A DNA stretch of 64,000 nt from Aliiroseovarius sp. M344 (GTDB lineage: Bacteria; Pseudomonadota; Alphaproteobacteria; Rhodobacterales; Rhodobacteraceae): contig NZ_CP081153.1 in the NCBI RefSeq assembly GCF_025140835.1, positions 248,001 to 312,000 on the forward strand, read 5' to 3'. The position numbers and the translations under genes are program-made. Below, in pieces: positions 56,849 through 64,000 of this stretch (positions are counted from its first letter, which is position 1; each line of letters opens with the position of its first letter). The notes beneath the pieces are model-generated. The model saw only the letters and a list, made by a program, of their open reading frames with translations, was not told the DNA's origin and did no database searches.

Positions 56849-57673
56849 TCAGACCGCGCTGCCATCACGGACCTTCAGCCATGACGTTCCATCGCTGTAA
56901 GCCAGCTGCGCGCCACCCGTGGCGTCAGAGACAAAGGCGATACCACCCGAGCCAACCGTGTTTGCTGCCGGCAGACCAGCGATCGCAGTCGGTGTCAGTC
57001 GTAAGACACCATTCACGTCAAGTTTCGCCACGGGGCTTTTCCCGATGCCGACATCGCCCGCACCGGTCGCGATAATCGCTTCGTTCCAACTGCTACCATC
57101 GGCACTGGTTTTGACGCGAAAATTGTCGTCCCCGGTCAAGCCGAATTCAGCGCGTCCAGACCAATTCGATTGAAACAACAGGGACGCGGTGTCGCCCGTG
57201 TTCGCCTTGTTGATCTTCACTTGATGCGATGTCCCATTATGCGAAAGAAGTGTAGCATCCGCCGCGACGGCCAGCTTGTTGGTTGCGTCTGCCGTCGTGT
57301 TCACGCCGACAAGATCCAGGTTATTTGTTGTACCCGCAGTGTCGACCCATTCGGTTCCGTCAAAGCGTATCTGTTGCGCAGTGCCTGTAATGTCTGCACG
57401 CCAACCATCCAATGGGGGGATGAATTGCCACGACCCATCCTGCAGCCAAGTAACGCTCTTCTCTTGCCCGGCCCAATCCCCGGTAGCTCCTGCCGGCACG
57501 ATGTAACGATCGCCTTCATTTGCCGCAGGGGGCGGGTTGAGTTCGTTGGCAGAGGTGACAGACAATTGCACAAGGATGTCCAATATCCTCACAGCTTCAT
57601 TGTGCGTGACGTGCTTCTGCGCCTGCGCGGCTTGGATCAGGGGAAGGGATAAAATGGGCGACGTGTCAGGCAT
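56849..57673 (-). CDS. DUF2793-domain protein (phage tail-like)
   Basis: 274 residues. The N-terminal ~110 residues are DUF2793 (LPLIQAAQAQKHVTHNEAVRILDILVQL ... PAANEGDRYIVPAGATGDWAGQE ... SWQFIPPLDGW), common in gene-transfer-agent and prophage tail regions of Rhodobacterales. The C-terminal part (GVLRLTPTAIAGLPAAN ... LAYSDGTSWLKVRDGS) resembles tail-fibre ends. CGGAG 8 bp before the ATG. No other phage genes are nearby, so it is probably a surface or exported protein acquired from a phage. Confidence 0.85.
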   Translation of the reverse strand: MPDTSPILSLPLIQAAQAQKHVTHNEAVRILDILVQLSVTSANELNPPPAANEGDRYIVPAGATGDWAGQEKSVTWLQDGSWQFIPPLDGWRADITGTAQQIRFDGTEWVDTAGTTNNLDLVGVNTTADATNKLAVAADATLLSHNGTSHQVKINKANTGDTASLLFQSNWSGRAEFGLTGDDNFRVKTSADGSSWNEAIIATGAGDVGIGKSPVAKLDVNGVLRLTPTAIAGLPAANTVGSGGIAFVSDATGGAQLAYSDGTSWLKVRDGSAV

Positions 57674-57787
57674 ATCGGAATCTCCGTTGCAAAAATTGCT
57701 CGCTACGATTGATCGCCCCAAAGGGTTTACGTTTACTAACGTCAGCGTTCGCGCACGATTTGATGAGTTTTAATGTCCGACTGGTTA

Positions 57788-60700
57788 TCACATCAGGAAG
57801 ACATTGTTGTGCAGATATTCGATCTGATCGATATCATCGACCGTCAAAATGTTGCCATTGCCAAAATCGAACACGGCATCTCCATCAATGATATTTGCGT
57901 AGGAGAGGATTTCCTGCTGCGTTTTATGCCCGCCGCCCCAGAGCTCTGACGAGAGCAAAATAGTTTCCTGGTCGTGGTCAAAATCAGTGATGCAGTCCTG
58001 CCCATCGGTGAAAATGAAGGTGTCGACCTGTTCGCCGCCCGTCAGCAGATCGTCACCATCGTCACCTGAAAGCACATCCATCCCGCTTCCTCCTGACAGG
58101 ATATCCGCGCCAGAATTACCATTAAGGCGGTCATTCCCCGAACCGCCAAACAACGCGTCGTTTCCCGCAGCACCCCACAATATGTCATCACCGTTTAGGC
58201 CCAGTAAGCGGTTGTCGGCTTCATTGCCGACAAATTTGTCGTCGAAGTCGGTACCGATCAGGTTCTCGACACTAAAAAAAGTGTCGCCAACCATACTTCC
58301 AAATCCTTTTCCAAGCGCGAGTGAGACCACAGCGCGCGAGGCGGCACCAGACATCAAAACGGTATCCTCGCCGTTTCCCCCGTCATATTTTGCTGTGCCC
58401 TGACCTGCAGCAATGAAGATGTCATCGCCATCACCGCCATACAATTTGTCGTTGCCCCCCATGCCTTTCAACTTGTCATTGCCCTGGCCGCCGAACAAAG
58501 AGTTGCTTCCTTTGCTGCCTATTATCGTGTCGTCGTGTTCCGATCCAAAAATATTCTCGATGGAAAATAGTTTGTCGCCAAACGCGCCCCCCGCATGCAC
58601 GTTGTGGATAAGATTGATGATCACTGCCGCGTCCGCGGTTGCATAGCTGGCTGTGTCCCAGCCAGTGCCTCCGAAAAGCCGATCATACCCGGCTCCGCCA
58701 TCCAGAATATCGTGACCATTGTCGCCTTTCAGGATGTCGTGGTGGTCACCGCCAAACAGCCGGTCGTTTCCGGTGCCGCCGGAAAGCCGATCCTGCCCGC
58801 CGTCGCCGTAAAGTTGGTCTGCACCGGCTTGGCCGCGAAGGTCGTCGTTTCCGCCGCGACCTTCGATACGATTGCTACCATTGCTCCCAATGACTAGGTC
58901 GTGAAAATCCGAGCCGATCGCGTTCTCGATCGAGTGGAAACGATCAGTCGAACTTGCGGCCATGCCCTTGCCATGAGCAAGTAAAATTTTCACTCGCGTG
59001 GCCAATGCCGAATAGTCGACGTAATCCCAACCGTTACCGCCCAGATATCGATCGCCGCCGCCGCCGCCGATAAACCTGTCGTGACCATTCCCGCCCCAGA
59101 TCACATCCTGTCCAGATCCGCCAACTAGTTGGTCATTGCCTTCCCCGCCGCTGATTTTGTCGTTTCCGTACCCACCGTAAATCCAGTCATCACCCGCGCC
59201 GCCAAGCAAGCCGTCATCACCGTCGTCCCCGAACAGCCTATCATCTCCACCGTCGCCTTGAATCCGATCCAAACCAGTGCCGCCATAAAGGGTGTCGCGA
59301 CCATCTCCGCCGACAAGGGTGTCGTTTCCGCCACCGCCTTGCAGGTTGTCGTCACCTGCCATGCCTCGAATATGGTTTGCCGCTGCATCGCCAATAATGG
59401 TGTCAGAAAAAAGCGAGCCCGTTACATTTTCGATCGAGATCAAGGTATCGCCAGGGACTACGGAAAACGATGATGTCGGTGCCAGATTGACCGAAATCGC
59501 GCTCGTATCACTGCGGAAATCAACCCAATCGAACCCCGACCCACCATCAAGAATATCAGTGCCCTCGCCACCGATCAGGGTGTCATTGCCCGCCCCGCCC
59601 AGTAGATGGTCATCACCGGCCCCACCAATCAGGGTGTCATCTCCAGCAAGACCGATAAGGGTGTTGGCATGAGCATTACCGGTTAGAGCGTCGTGGAAAG
59701 AAGAGCCGGTTACGGCCTCGATATCGACCAGTGTATGGCCATGGGCCGCGCCGGCTGCCAGGTTATCCAGCAACGAGATGATGACTGCCTGATCCATGGT
59801 CTCGTAACTGACGGTGTCCCAACCCGTCCCGCCATCCATCATGTCGGCACCGAGGCCACCGACAATGGTGTCGTCGCCAGAACCGCCATAGATTTCATTT
59901 GCCAAATTATTGCCGATCAGTATGTCGTCGAAGCCTGACCCGATGAGGTTTTCGATCGAGATGTATTGATCGCCAACAGCTGCGCCGTTTGAATCGTTTC
60001 TGGTCAGATCCACCGTAACAGCCGCAGGTGCAGAAACATACGACACCGTATCCTCGCCATTTCCGCCGTCAAAAAAGTCGGCGCCTTCAGACCAAAGAAA
60101 AGTGTCGTTACCGCTGTGCCCTTTCAATGTCTCGACGCCTTCGTCACCGGCGAGGATATCGTTACCTTCAGTGCCTTCGATGACCTCGGGAATGTAGTTG
60201 AAACCACTCGGAGGCCGATCCAGGGCCAATGTGTCTTTGGTTGTGAAATGCTGTGCCGTTAACGCAGCGCCAGAGGCGCTGAAAACGTGTACAACCTCGT
60301 TTCGATAGGTAATGTCCGCCCCCCAGCTGCGTGAGGTAATGTTAAGTTGACTGGCATCATACAGCATGAAGAAACCGGAAAGGTCCAAGCGGTCAATGCC
60401 GGGCTCGAAATCCTTTATTGTGTCAGGCACATCATCGGCGGTGAGTAAGAAAATATCCGCGCCAGCGCCACCGGTCAGCTGGTCCTGTCCTGTACCATCG
60501 TGCAAGATATCGTCGCCAGCTGCGCCATTGATCTGATCATTGCCAGAACCACCGTCTATCAGGTCGTTTTGGGCGGTGCCGGTGACTTGGTCGGCTGATC
60601 CATCAGCTTGCACTGTCAAGCCAACCGCACCGACGTCGACTTCAAACTGCGTAATCCCACTTTCAGTTTCGCTTGTTGCATAGACTTGAATCTTGCCTCC

Positions 60701-61717
60701 GACGAAACCGGCCGAAAGAGAGGCGATATTCTGTAGCGCTGTCGCGTGGCTGTCCGCAATAGTATCGAGCAAAACCAGTTTACCATCCGGCAGCAGTGTA
60801 AAAAGCGACAACCCGTCATCAGCGCCACCAGCGATAACATACATGCGGTCGCCAACTTGCACCGAGGTGATTTCCGACGTGTTTTGAAAACGAGTCCACA
60901 GGTTGTCGATAACGTGATCAACTGGTTCGAGCGTGCCGTCAGCATGGACTTTTAGAACTGTAAGGGACGAGCTTCCGCTACTTGCAACTACTGCAAAGGT
61001 CTGACCAGCGACAGTGCCAGTCGTCAGCGCGGTTGGTACCGCGACGGGTAGCATTTCACCAGACGACAACTCCGAGACTTGATCCGGGTTGCCATCGTTG
61101 TTCACAGCATAGCTCTTCAGCCCGTCAAGCTGTCGCGATAGCGAGAGAAGCACTTGGCTTCCTTCTACCATGACAACTTCAAGGGCGGCCATGTCTATTG
61201 CGCCGGCCGACGAAGGTGCGCTGAGGTTGTTCTGAACGACAAGCTGAAGCGACCCGTCAACCGTATAATGGGCGAAACCAGTGCTGTTGGCGTTGGCTGC
61301 ATAGACATGAGTAACACCATCTATCGAGGTAGATCCTAGCGCCGACAGATTGCCCAACCCGCCGGCACCCCAATTAAGCTGGACGCTGCTGCCAAGCTGT
61401 CCGCCGCTGTCGACCGGAAGACCCTCTAACAACCAATCATACCTGCCGTAGGCGACAAACTGCGTTTGGCCTGCAATTTCCAGAAACTCGATCTGAGCCG
61501 ATGGGGATGCCATCAGGTCGTAAGAATATTCAACCTGATCGACGACCTGCGTGATACCGCTGGACGCGATAGAAAAGACGGTTGCTCCGCCTCCATATCC
61601 GGTCGTCGAATAAAGGTATGCCGCCCCACCGCGCCATGAAACCTCTAGATCAGTCACACCCGATACATATTGCAACCCGGGGCCCATCAGGGTTCCGGAC
61701 AATACAAAACTGGTCAT
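57788..61717 (-). CDS. RTX-type calcium-binding protein
   Basis: 1309 residues. Residues ~1-370 are non-RTX beta-rich sequence with propeller-like repeats (TVAGQTFAVVASSGSSSLTVLKVHADG). From ~375 on there are more than 30 glycine-rich nonapeptides (GGxGxDxLx) in several blocks separated by GG-x-GWDTVSY...SIENIxGSxxDDxxIG units. The C-terminal ~80 residues (FIFTDGQDCITDF ... IEYLHNNVFLM) fit the uncleaved type I secretion signal; there is no N-terminal signal peptide. No type I secretion genes are in the window. Likely an extracellular matrix or surface protein. Start at the second methionine codon (MTSFVLSG). Confidence 0.9.
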   Translation of the reverse strand: MTSFVLSGTLMGPGLQYVSGVTDLEVSWRGGAAYLYSTTGYGGGATVFSIASSGITQVVDQVEYSYDLMASPSAQIEFLEIAGQTQFVAYGRYDWLLEGLPVDSGGQLGSSVQLNWGAGGLGNLSALGSTSIDGVTHVYAANANSTGFAHYTVDGSLQLVVQNNLSAPSSAGAIDMAALEVVMVEGSQVLLSLSRQLDGLKSYAVNNDGNPDQVSELSSGEMLPVAVPTALTTGTVAGQTFAVVASSGSSSLTVLKVHADGTLEPVDHVIDNLWTRFQNTSEITSVQVGDRMYVIAGGADDGLSLFTLLPDGKLVLLDTIADSHATALQNIASLSAGFVGGKIQVYATSETESGITQFEVDVGAVGLTVQADGSADQVTGTAQNDLIDGGSGNDQINGAAGDDILHDGTGQDQLTGGAGADIFLLTADDVPDTIKDFEPGIDRLDLSGFFMLYDASQLNITSRSWGADITYRNEVVHVFSASGAALTAQHFTTKDTLALDRPPSGFNYIPEVIEGTEGNDILAGDEGVETLKGHSGNDTFLWSEGADFFDGGNGEDTVSYVSAPAAVTVDLTRNDSNGAAVGDQYISIENLIGSGFDDILIGNNLANEIYGGSGDDTIVGGLGADMMDGGTGWDTVSYETMDQAVIISLLDNLAAGAAHGHTLVDIEAVTGSSFHDALTGNAHANTLIGLAGDDTLIGGAGDDHLLGGAGNDTLIGGEGTDILDGGSGFDWVDFRSDTSAISVNLAPTSSFSVVPGDTLISIENVTGSLFSDTIIGDAAANHIRGMAGDDNLQGGGGNDTLVGGDGRDTLYGGTGLDRIQGDGGDDRLFGDDGDDGLLGGAGDDWIYGGYGNDKISGGEGNDQLVGGSGQDVIWGGNGHDRFIGGGGGDRYLGGNGWDYVDYSALATRVKILLAHGKGMAASSTDRFHSIENAIGSDFHDLVIGSNGSNRIEGRGGNDDLRGQAGADQLYGDGGQDRLSGGTGNDRLFGGDHHDILKGDNGHDILDGGAGYDRLFGGTGWDTASYATADAAVIINLIHNVHAGGAFGDKLFSIENIFGSEHDDTIIGSKGSNSLFGGQGNDKLKGMGGNDKLYGGDGDDIFIAAGQGTAKYDGGNGEDTVLMSGAASRAVVSLALGKGFGSMVGDTFFSVENLIGTDFDDKFVGNEADNRLLGLNGDDILWGAAGNDALFGGSGNDRLNGNSGADILSGGSGMDVLSGDDGDDLLTGGEQVDTFIFTDGQDCITDFDHDQETILLSSELWGGGHKTQQEILSYANIIDGDAVFDFGNGNILTVDDIDQIEYLHNNVFLM

Positions 61718-61915
61718 GCCAACCACCCCACGTGTCAGCCCCGCAAGAAATACTTGCTTGTTCAGGGTGGCGAACAGACTCTAACAAGTGCTTTGCAAAT
61801 TGCGGCCAAGGTGGGGAAAGAACTGAAAACTGAAAGTTAACGCTTACAGTTTGACTGCTGAGAAACCGAGCCGCTGCTGCGCCCGTTCAATACGTCTGAT
61901 CTGAAAATCCGGTTG

Positions 61916-62851
61916 TCAGATCCGCTTGGTCAGTGTTGCAAACCATAACGCTAAGGTGCCAACCAAAGTCTGCCGGTATATTCCAATACGCCAAACCATT
62001 CTGAGGCGCTGCCCGGCAGGGAGTTGTGTTAAACGCGCGAAATCATCAAGGACTGCGCTGTTTTCGGTTAGAAGGCGATGCTTGGAACAGCGCAGTGCGG
62101 CGATGTTAGTCTTATTCCAGACAGCATAGTTTCCGCTGAGCAGCATAGAAACGCGTTTTAACTTGGCGCGAGCGCCGTCGTTTGCTCCGATTTCATTGTC
62201 GTCATGTTGCCGATACATCAGCGTTGGCTCGTTATCATGTATCAGCTTCCCGCCAACCCCAGAGATAATTTGGTACACCCACCAATCATGGACAACGACC
62301 GCTTTAGGTTCATGTGACGCGTCGGCCACCAGTTGTGATGCTGCAGGGTTCAGAAGGATCGTGTTACCGGAGGCCACGTTTTGAACGAGAGCATTGCGAA
62401 AGCTCAATCTTCGCGGACGCGGCGCGGACATCCGACGCACGTTCAGTCCAGCATCGGTCAGCCAAGTCCGGCTGCAATATAATGTCGGAACATTTTCTTC
62501 TAAAGATCCAAGCGCTGCGATACCGCGCGAAAGGCGGTCGGGAAGCCAAACATCATCTTGGTCGCAAAAAGCCAGGCAGGTTTGCGTCGTGATGTGATCG
62601 CGATATCGCTTGAGCAACGACATGAAGTTTGCGCCAGCGCCATGGTACGGACCGTCCAGTAAAGTGACATCGTGCCCTTCGCCTGCAAACTCTTCGATTA
62701 TCTTGCGAGTGTCATCTGTCGAATTGTCATCGCTTACGATTAGCGACCAGTCAGAGAAGTCCTGTAAAGCGATGCTTTCCAACTGTGCCTGTAAGTTTTT
62801 CGCGCCATTATGCGTGGCAAGCAGGATGGTGACGTGAGCGGTTTGCGCCAT
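61916..62851 (-). CDS. Family 2 glycosyltransferase
   Basis: 311 residues. GT-A fold with VTILLATHNGAKNLQAQLESI, SDDNSTDDT and FCDQDDVWLPDRLSRG, the pattern of rhamnosyl-type GT2 enzymes. No clear membrane span apart from a hydrophobic C-terminus (TLVGTLALWFATL). Neighbouring rmlA and rmlD suggest dTDP-rhamnose as donor; this is inference. An in-frame TTG 18 bp upstream is a less likely start. Lies 21 bp after rmlA in one operon. Confidence 0.88.
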   Translation of the reverse strand: MAQTAHVTILLATHNGAKNLQAQLESIALQDFSDWSLIVSDDNSTDDTRKIIEEFAGEGHDVTLLDGPYHGAGANFMSLLKRYRDHITTQTCLAFCDQDDVWLPDRLSRGIAALGSLEENVPTLYCSRTWLTDAGLNVRRMSAPRPRRLSFRNALVQNVASGNTILLNPAASQLVADASHEPKAVVVHDWWVYQIISGVGGKLIHDNEPTLMYRQHDDNEIGANDGARAKLKRVSMLLSGNYAVWNKTNIAALRCSKHRLLTENSAVLDDFARLTQLPAGQRLRMVWRIGIYRQTLVGTLALWFATLTKRI

Positions 62852-62872
62852 TTGCAGTTCTCGTTTCAAGCG

Positions 62873-63754
62873 TTAGCGTTTGCTATTTGCAAGGCGAAGC
62901 AGATACCGGCCATAGTCATTTTTTGCGAACAGATCACCACGTTCTTGCAAAGCGCGTGCGCTTATCCAGCCATTCTCGAATGCGATTTCTTCCAAACAAC
63001 CAACTTGTTGTCCTTGCCGCTTCTCCAGCGTGCGAACGAAGTTACCTGCATCAAGCAAACTGCCATGCGTGCCAGTATCCAACCAGGCATAACCTCGGCC
63101 CATCAGTTGAACCGACAGCTGGTCTTCTTGCAGGTACATCTCAAGTAAGGACGTTATTTCAAGTTCGCCGCGAGCAGACGGTTTCACCTTCTTCGCGCGC
63201 TCTGGCGCGGTTCCATCAAGAAAATATAGTCCCGTAACAGCATGGTTGGATGGCGGCACCTCTGGTTTTTCGATGATAGATACGACCTTACCGCTATCGT
63301 CGAAATCCACGACACCATAACGTTCCGGGTCTGCCACTTGATAGCCGAAGACTGTTCCACCAATTTCCCGTTCGCTGGCTTCAGCCAGCAATTGGGGAAG
63401 TCCGTGACCGAAGAAAATATTGTCACCCAGCACCAGCGCTGAAGGCGCGCCGTCCAGAAAGTCTTCGGCCAGGATATAGGCCTGTGCCAACCCGTCCGGT
63501 GAAGGTTGTTCGATATAGGTGAAAGACATGCCAAGCTGGCTGCCGTCACCAAGGACGCGGATGAATTGATCCTGATCCTGTGGCGTCGTGATGATTGCGA
63601 CCTCGCGAATTCCAGCCAGCATCAACGCACTAATGGGATAGAATATCATAGGCTTATCGTAAATCGGCAGCAGTTGCTTCGAGACCGACATGGTAATCGG
63701 ATACAGCCTTGTTCCCGAGCCGCCGGCGAGAATAATACCTTTTCGGTTGGTCAT
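62873..63754 (-). CDS. rmlA: Glucose-1-phosphate thymidylyltransferase
   Basis: 293 residues. [33 protein letters not shown] at the N-terminus, [22 protein letters not shown] and TGLYFLDG are all RmlA signatures. Makes dTDP-glucose, the first step towards dTDP-rhamnose. Its ATG overlaps the rmlD stop (ATGA). Confidence 0.95.
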   Translation of the reverse strand: MTNRKGIILAGGSGTRLYPITMSVSKQLLPIYDKPMIFYPISALMLAGIREVAIITTPQDQDQFIRVLGDGSQLGMSFTYIEQPSPDGLAQAYILAEDFLDGAPSALVLGDNIFFGHGLPQLLAEASEREIGGTVFGYQVADPERYGVVDFDDSGKVVSIIEKPEVPPSNHAVTGLYFLDGTAPERAKKVKPSARGELEITSLLEMYLQEDQLSVQLMGRGYAWLDTGTHGSLLDAGNFVRTLEKRQGQQVGCLEEIAFENGWISARALQERGDLFAKNDYGRYLLRLANSKR

Positions 63755-64000
63755 AATTGTTTTCCTTCATAAAAAAGGGGGGCGGCACTTTTTTGGCCCA
63801 AATCTGTTAAGACCGCTGCCAAAGCGTGTTTCCAGTCGGGCGCGTTTATCCCAAAATCCTGAACCAAAGTTGAACAATCCAGTCGGGAGTTCAGCGGACG
63901 CGCTGCCGGCGTCGGATAATCAATTGTTGGGATGGCGCTGACTTTGGTCGGTCGACCCGCCTGTAAAAAGATCTCGTTGGCAAATTCGGCCCAGCTTGCG
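63751..64000 (-). CDS. rmlD: dTDP-4-dehydrorhamnose reductase, C-terminal part
   Basis: Last ~82 residues ([15 protein letters not shown] ... [12 protein letters not shown]). The segment [16 protein letters not shown] is the conserved RmlD C-terminal motif. The 5' part lies beyond the window. Stop overlaps the rmlA start, so the two are coupled: rmlD, rmlA, then the glycosyltransferase. Confidence 0.9.
   Translation of the reverse strand, partial: ASWAEFANEIFLQAGRPTKVSAIPTIDYPTPAARPLNSRLDCSTLVQDFGINAPDWKHALAAVLTDLGQKSAAPLFYEGKQL

Noticed and set aside
57788..61717. Short periodic DNA repeats on both strands
   Set aside because: They are codons for RTX nonapeptides; no independent element.

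Overview
The window reads as chromosomal DNA of a marine alphaproteobacterium of the Roseobacter group (Rhodobacterales). The grounds are gene content rather than any marker gene: a fructose ABC operon of the frcR/frcBCA type, a sulfoacetaldehyde acetyltransferase/phosphate acetyltransferase/YeiH sulfonate cluster beside a TRAP transporter, single-domain Pta, DUF2793 and RTX proteins, GC-rich coding sequence and many small ABC/TRAP nutrient modules. No rRNA is present and one tRNA (Arg, anticodon ACG) is seen.

Layout. 1-2.4 kb: the end of a glycine-betaine-type ABC importer (binding protein, partial ATPase) divergent from a DeoR regulator. 3.0-6.7 kb: an AsnC/Lrp regulator divergent from an M20 amidohydrolase, a diaminopropionate ammonia-lyase and an Asp/Glu-racemase-like enzyme, which looks like a small amino-acid catabolic operon. 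7.2-22.2 kb: a two-gene operon of a giant (about 3850 residue) repeat-built secreted protein and a large outer-membrane barrel protein; this is the most unusual system in the window. 22.7-28.0 kb: a homocysteine methyltransferase-like gene converging on a non-pyrrolysine MttB-family methyltransferase and a dimethylglycine-dehydrogenase-like flavoprotein, a likely methylated-amine demethylation module. 28.9-33.3 kb: the frcR/frcBCA fructose uptake locus.

33.9-44.7 kb: a sulfonate (taurine-like) cluster, xsc-yeiH-pta on the minus strand and a TRAP transporter plus IclR regulator on the plus strand, wrecked by two insertion sequences. An IS21-family element sits in yeiH with a perfect 7-bp target duplication, so the original reading frame can be rebuilt. 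An IS3-family element sits where the 5' ends of both xsc and the divergent TRAP binding-protein gene should be, with no target duplication, which points to an IS-associated deletion. pta, dctQ, dctM and the regulator remain open.

45-64 kb: tRNA-Arg, an acyl-CoA racemase/acyl-CoA dehydrogenase pair, then a surface polysaccharide region: YjbH, YjbF lipoprotein, a small YjbE-like peptide, mannose-1-P guanylyltransferase, UDP-glucose dehydrogenase, an initiating sugar transferase, rmlC, a DUF2793 protein, a 1309-residue RTX calcium-binding protein, a family 2 glycosyltransferase, rmlA and the end of rmlD. Together these supply GDP-mannose, UDP-glucuronate and dTDP-rhamnose and the export/secretion factors for a capsule or exopolysaccharide and matrix proteins.

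Several non-coding stretches (2.4-3.0, 22.2-22.7, 28.0-28.9, 33.3-33.9, 44.7-45.2 kb) hold degenerate sequence, some with shared short motifs.
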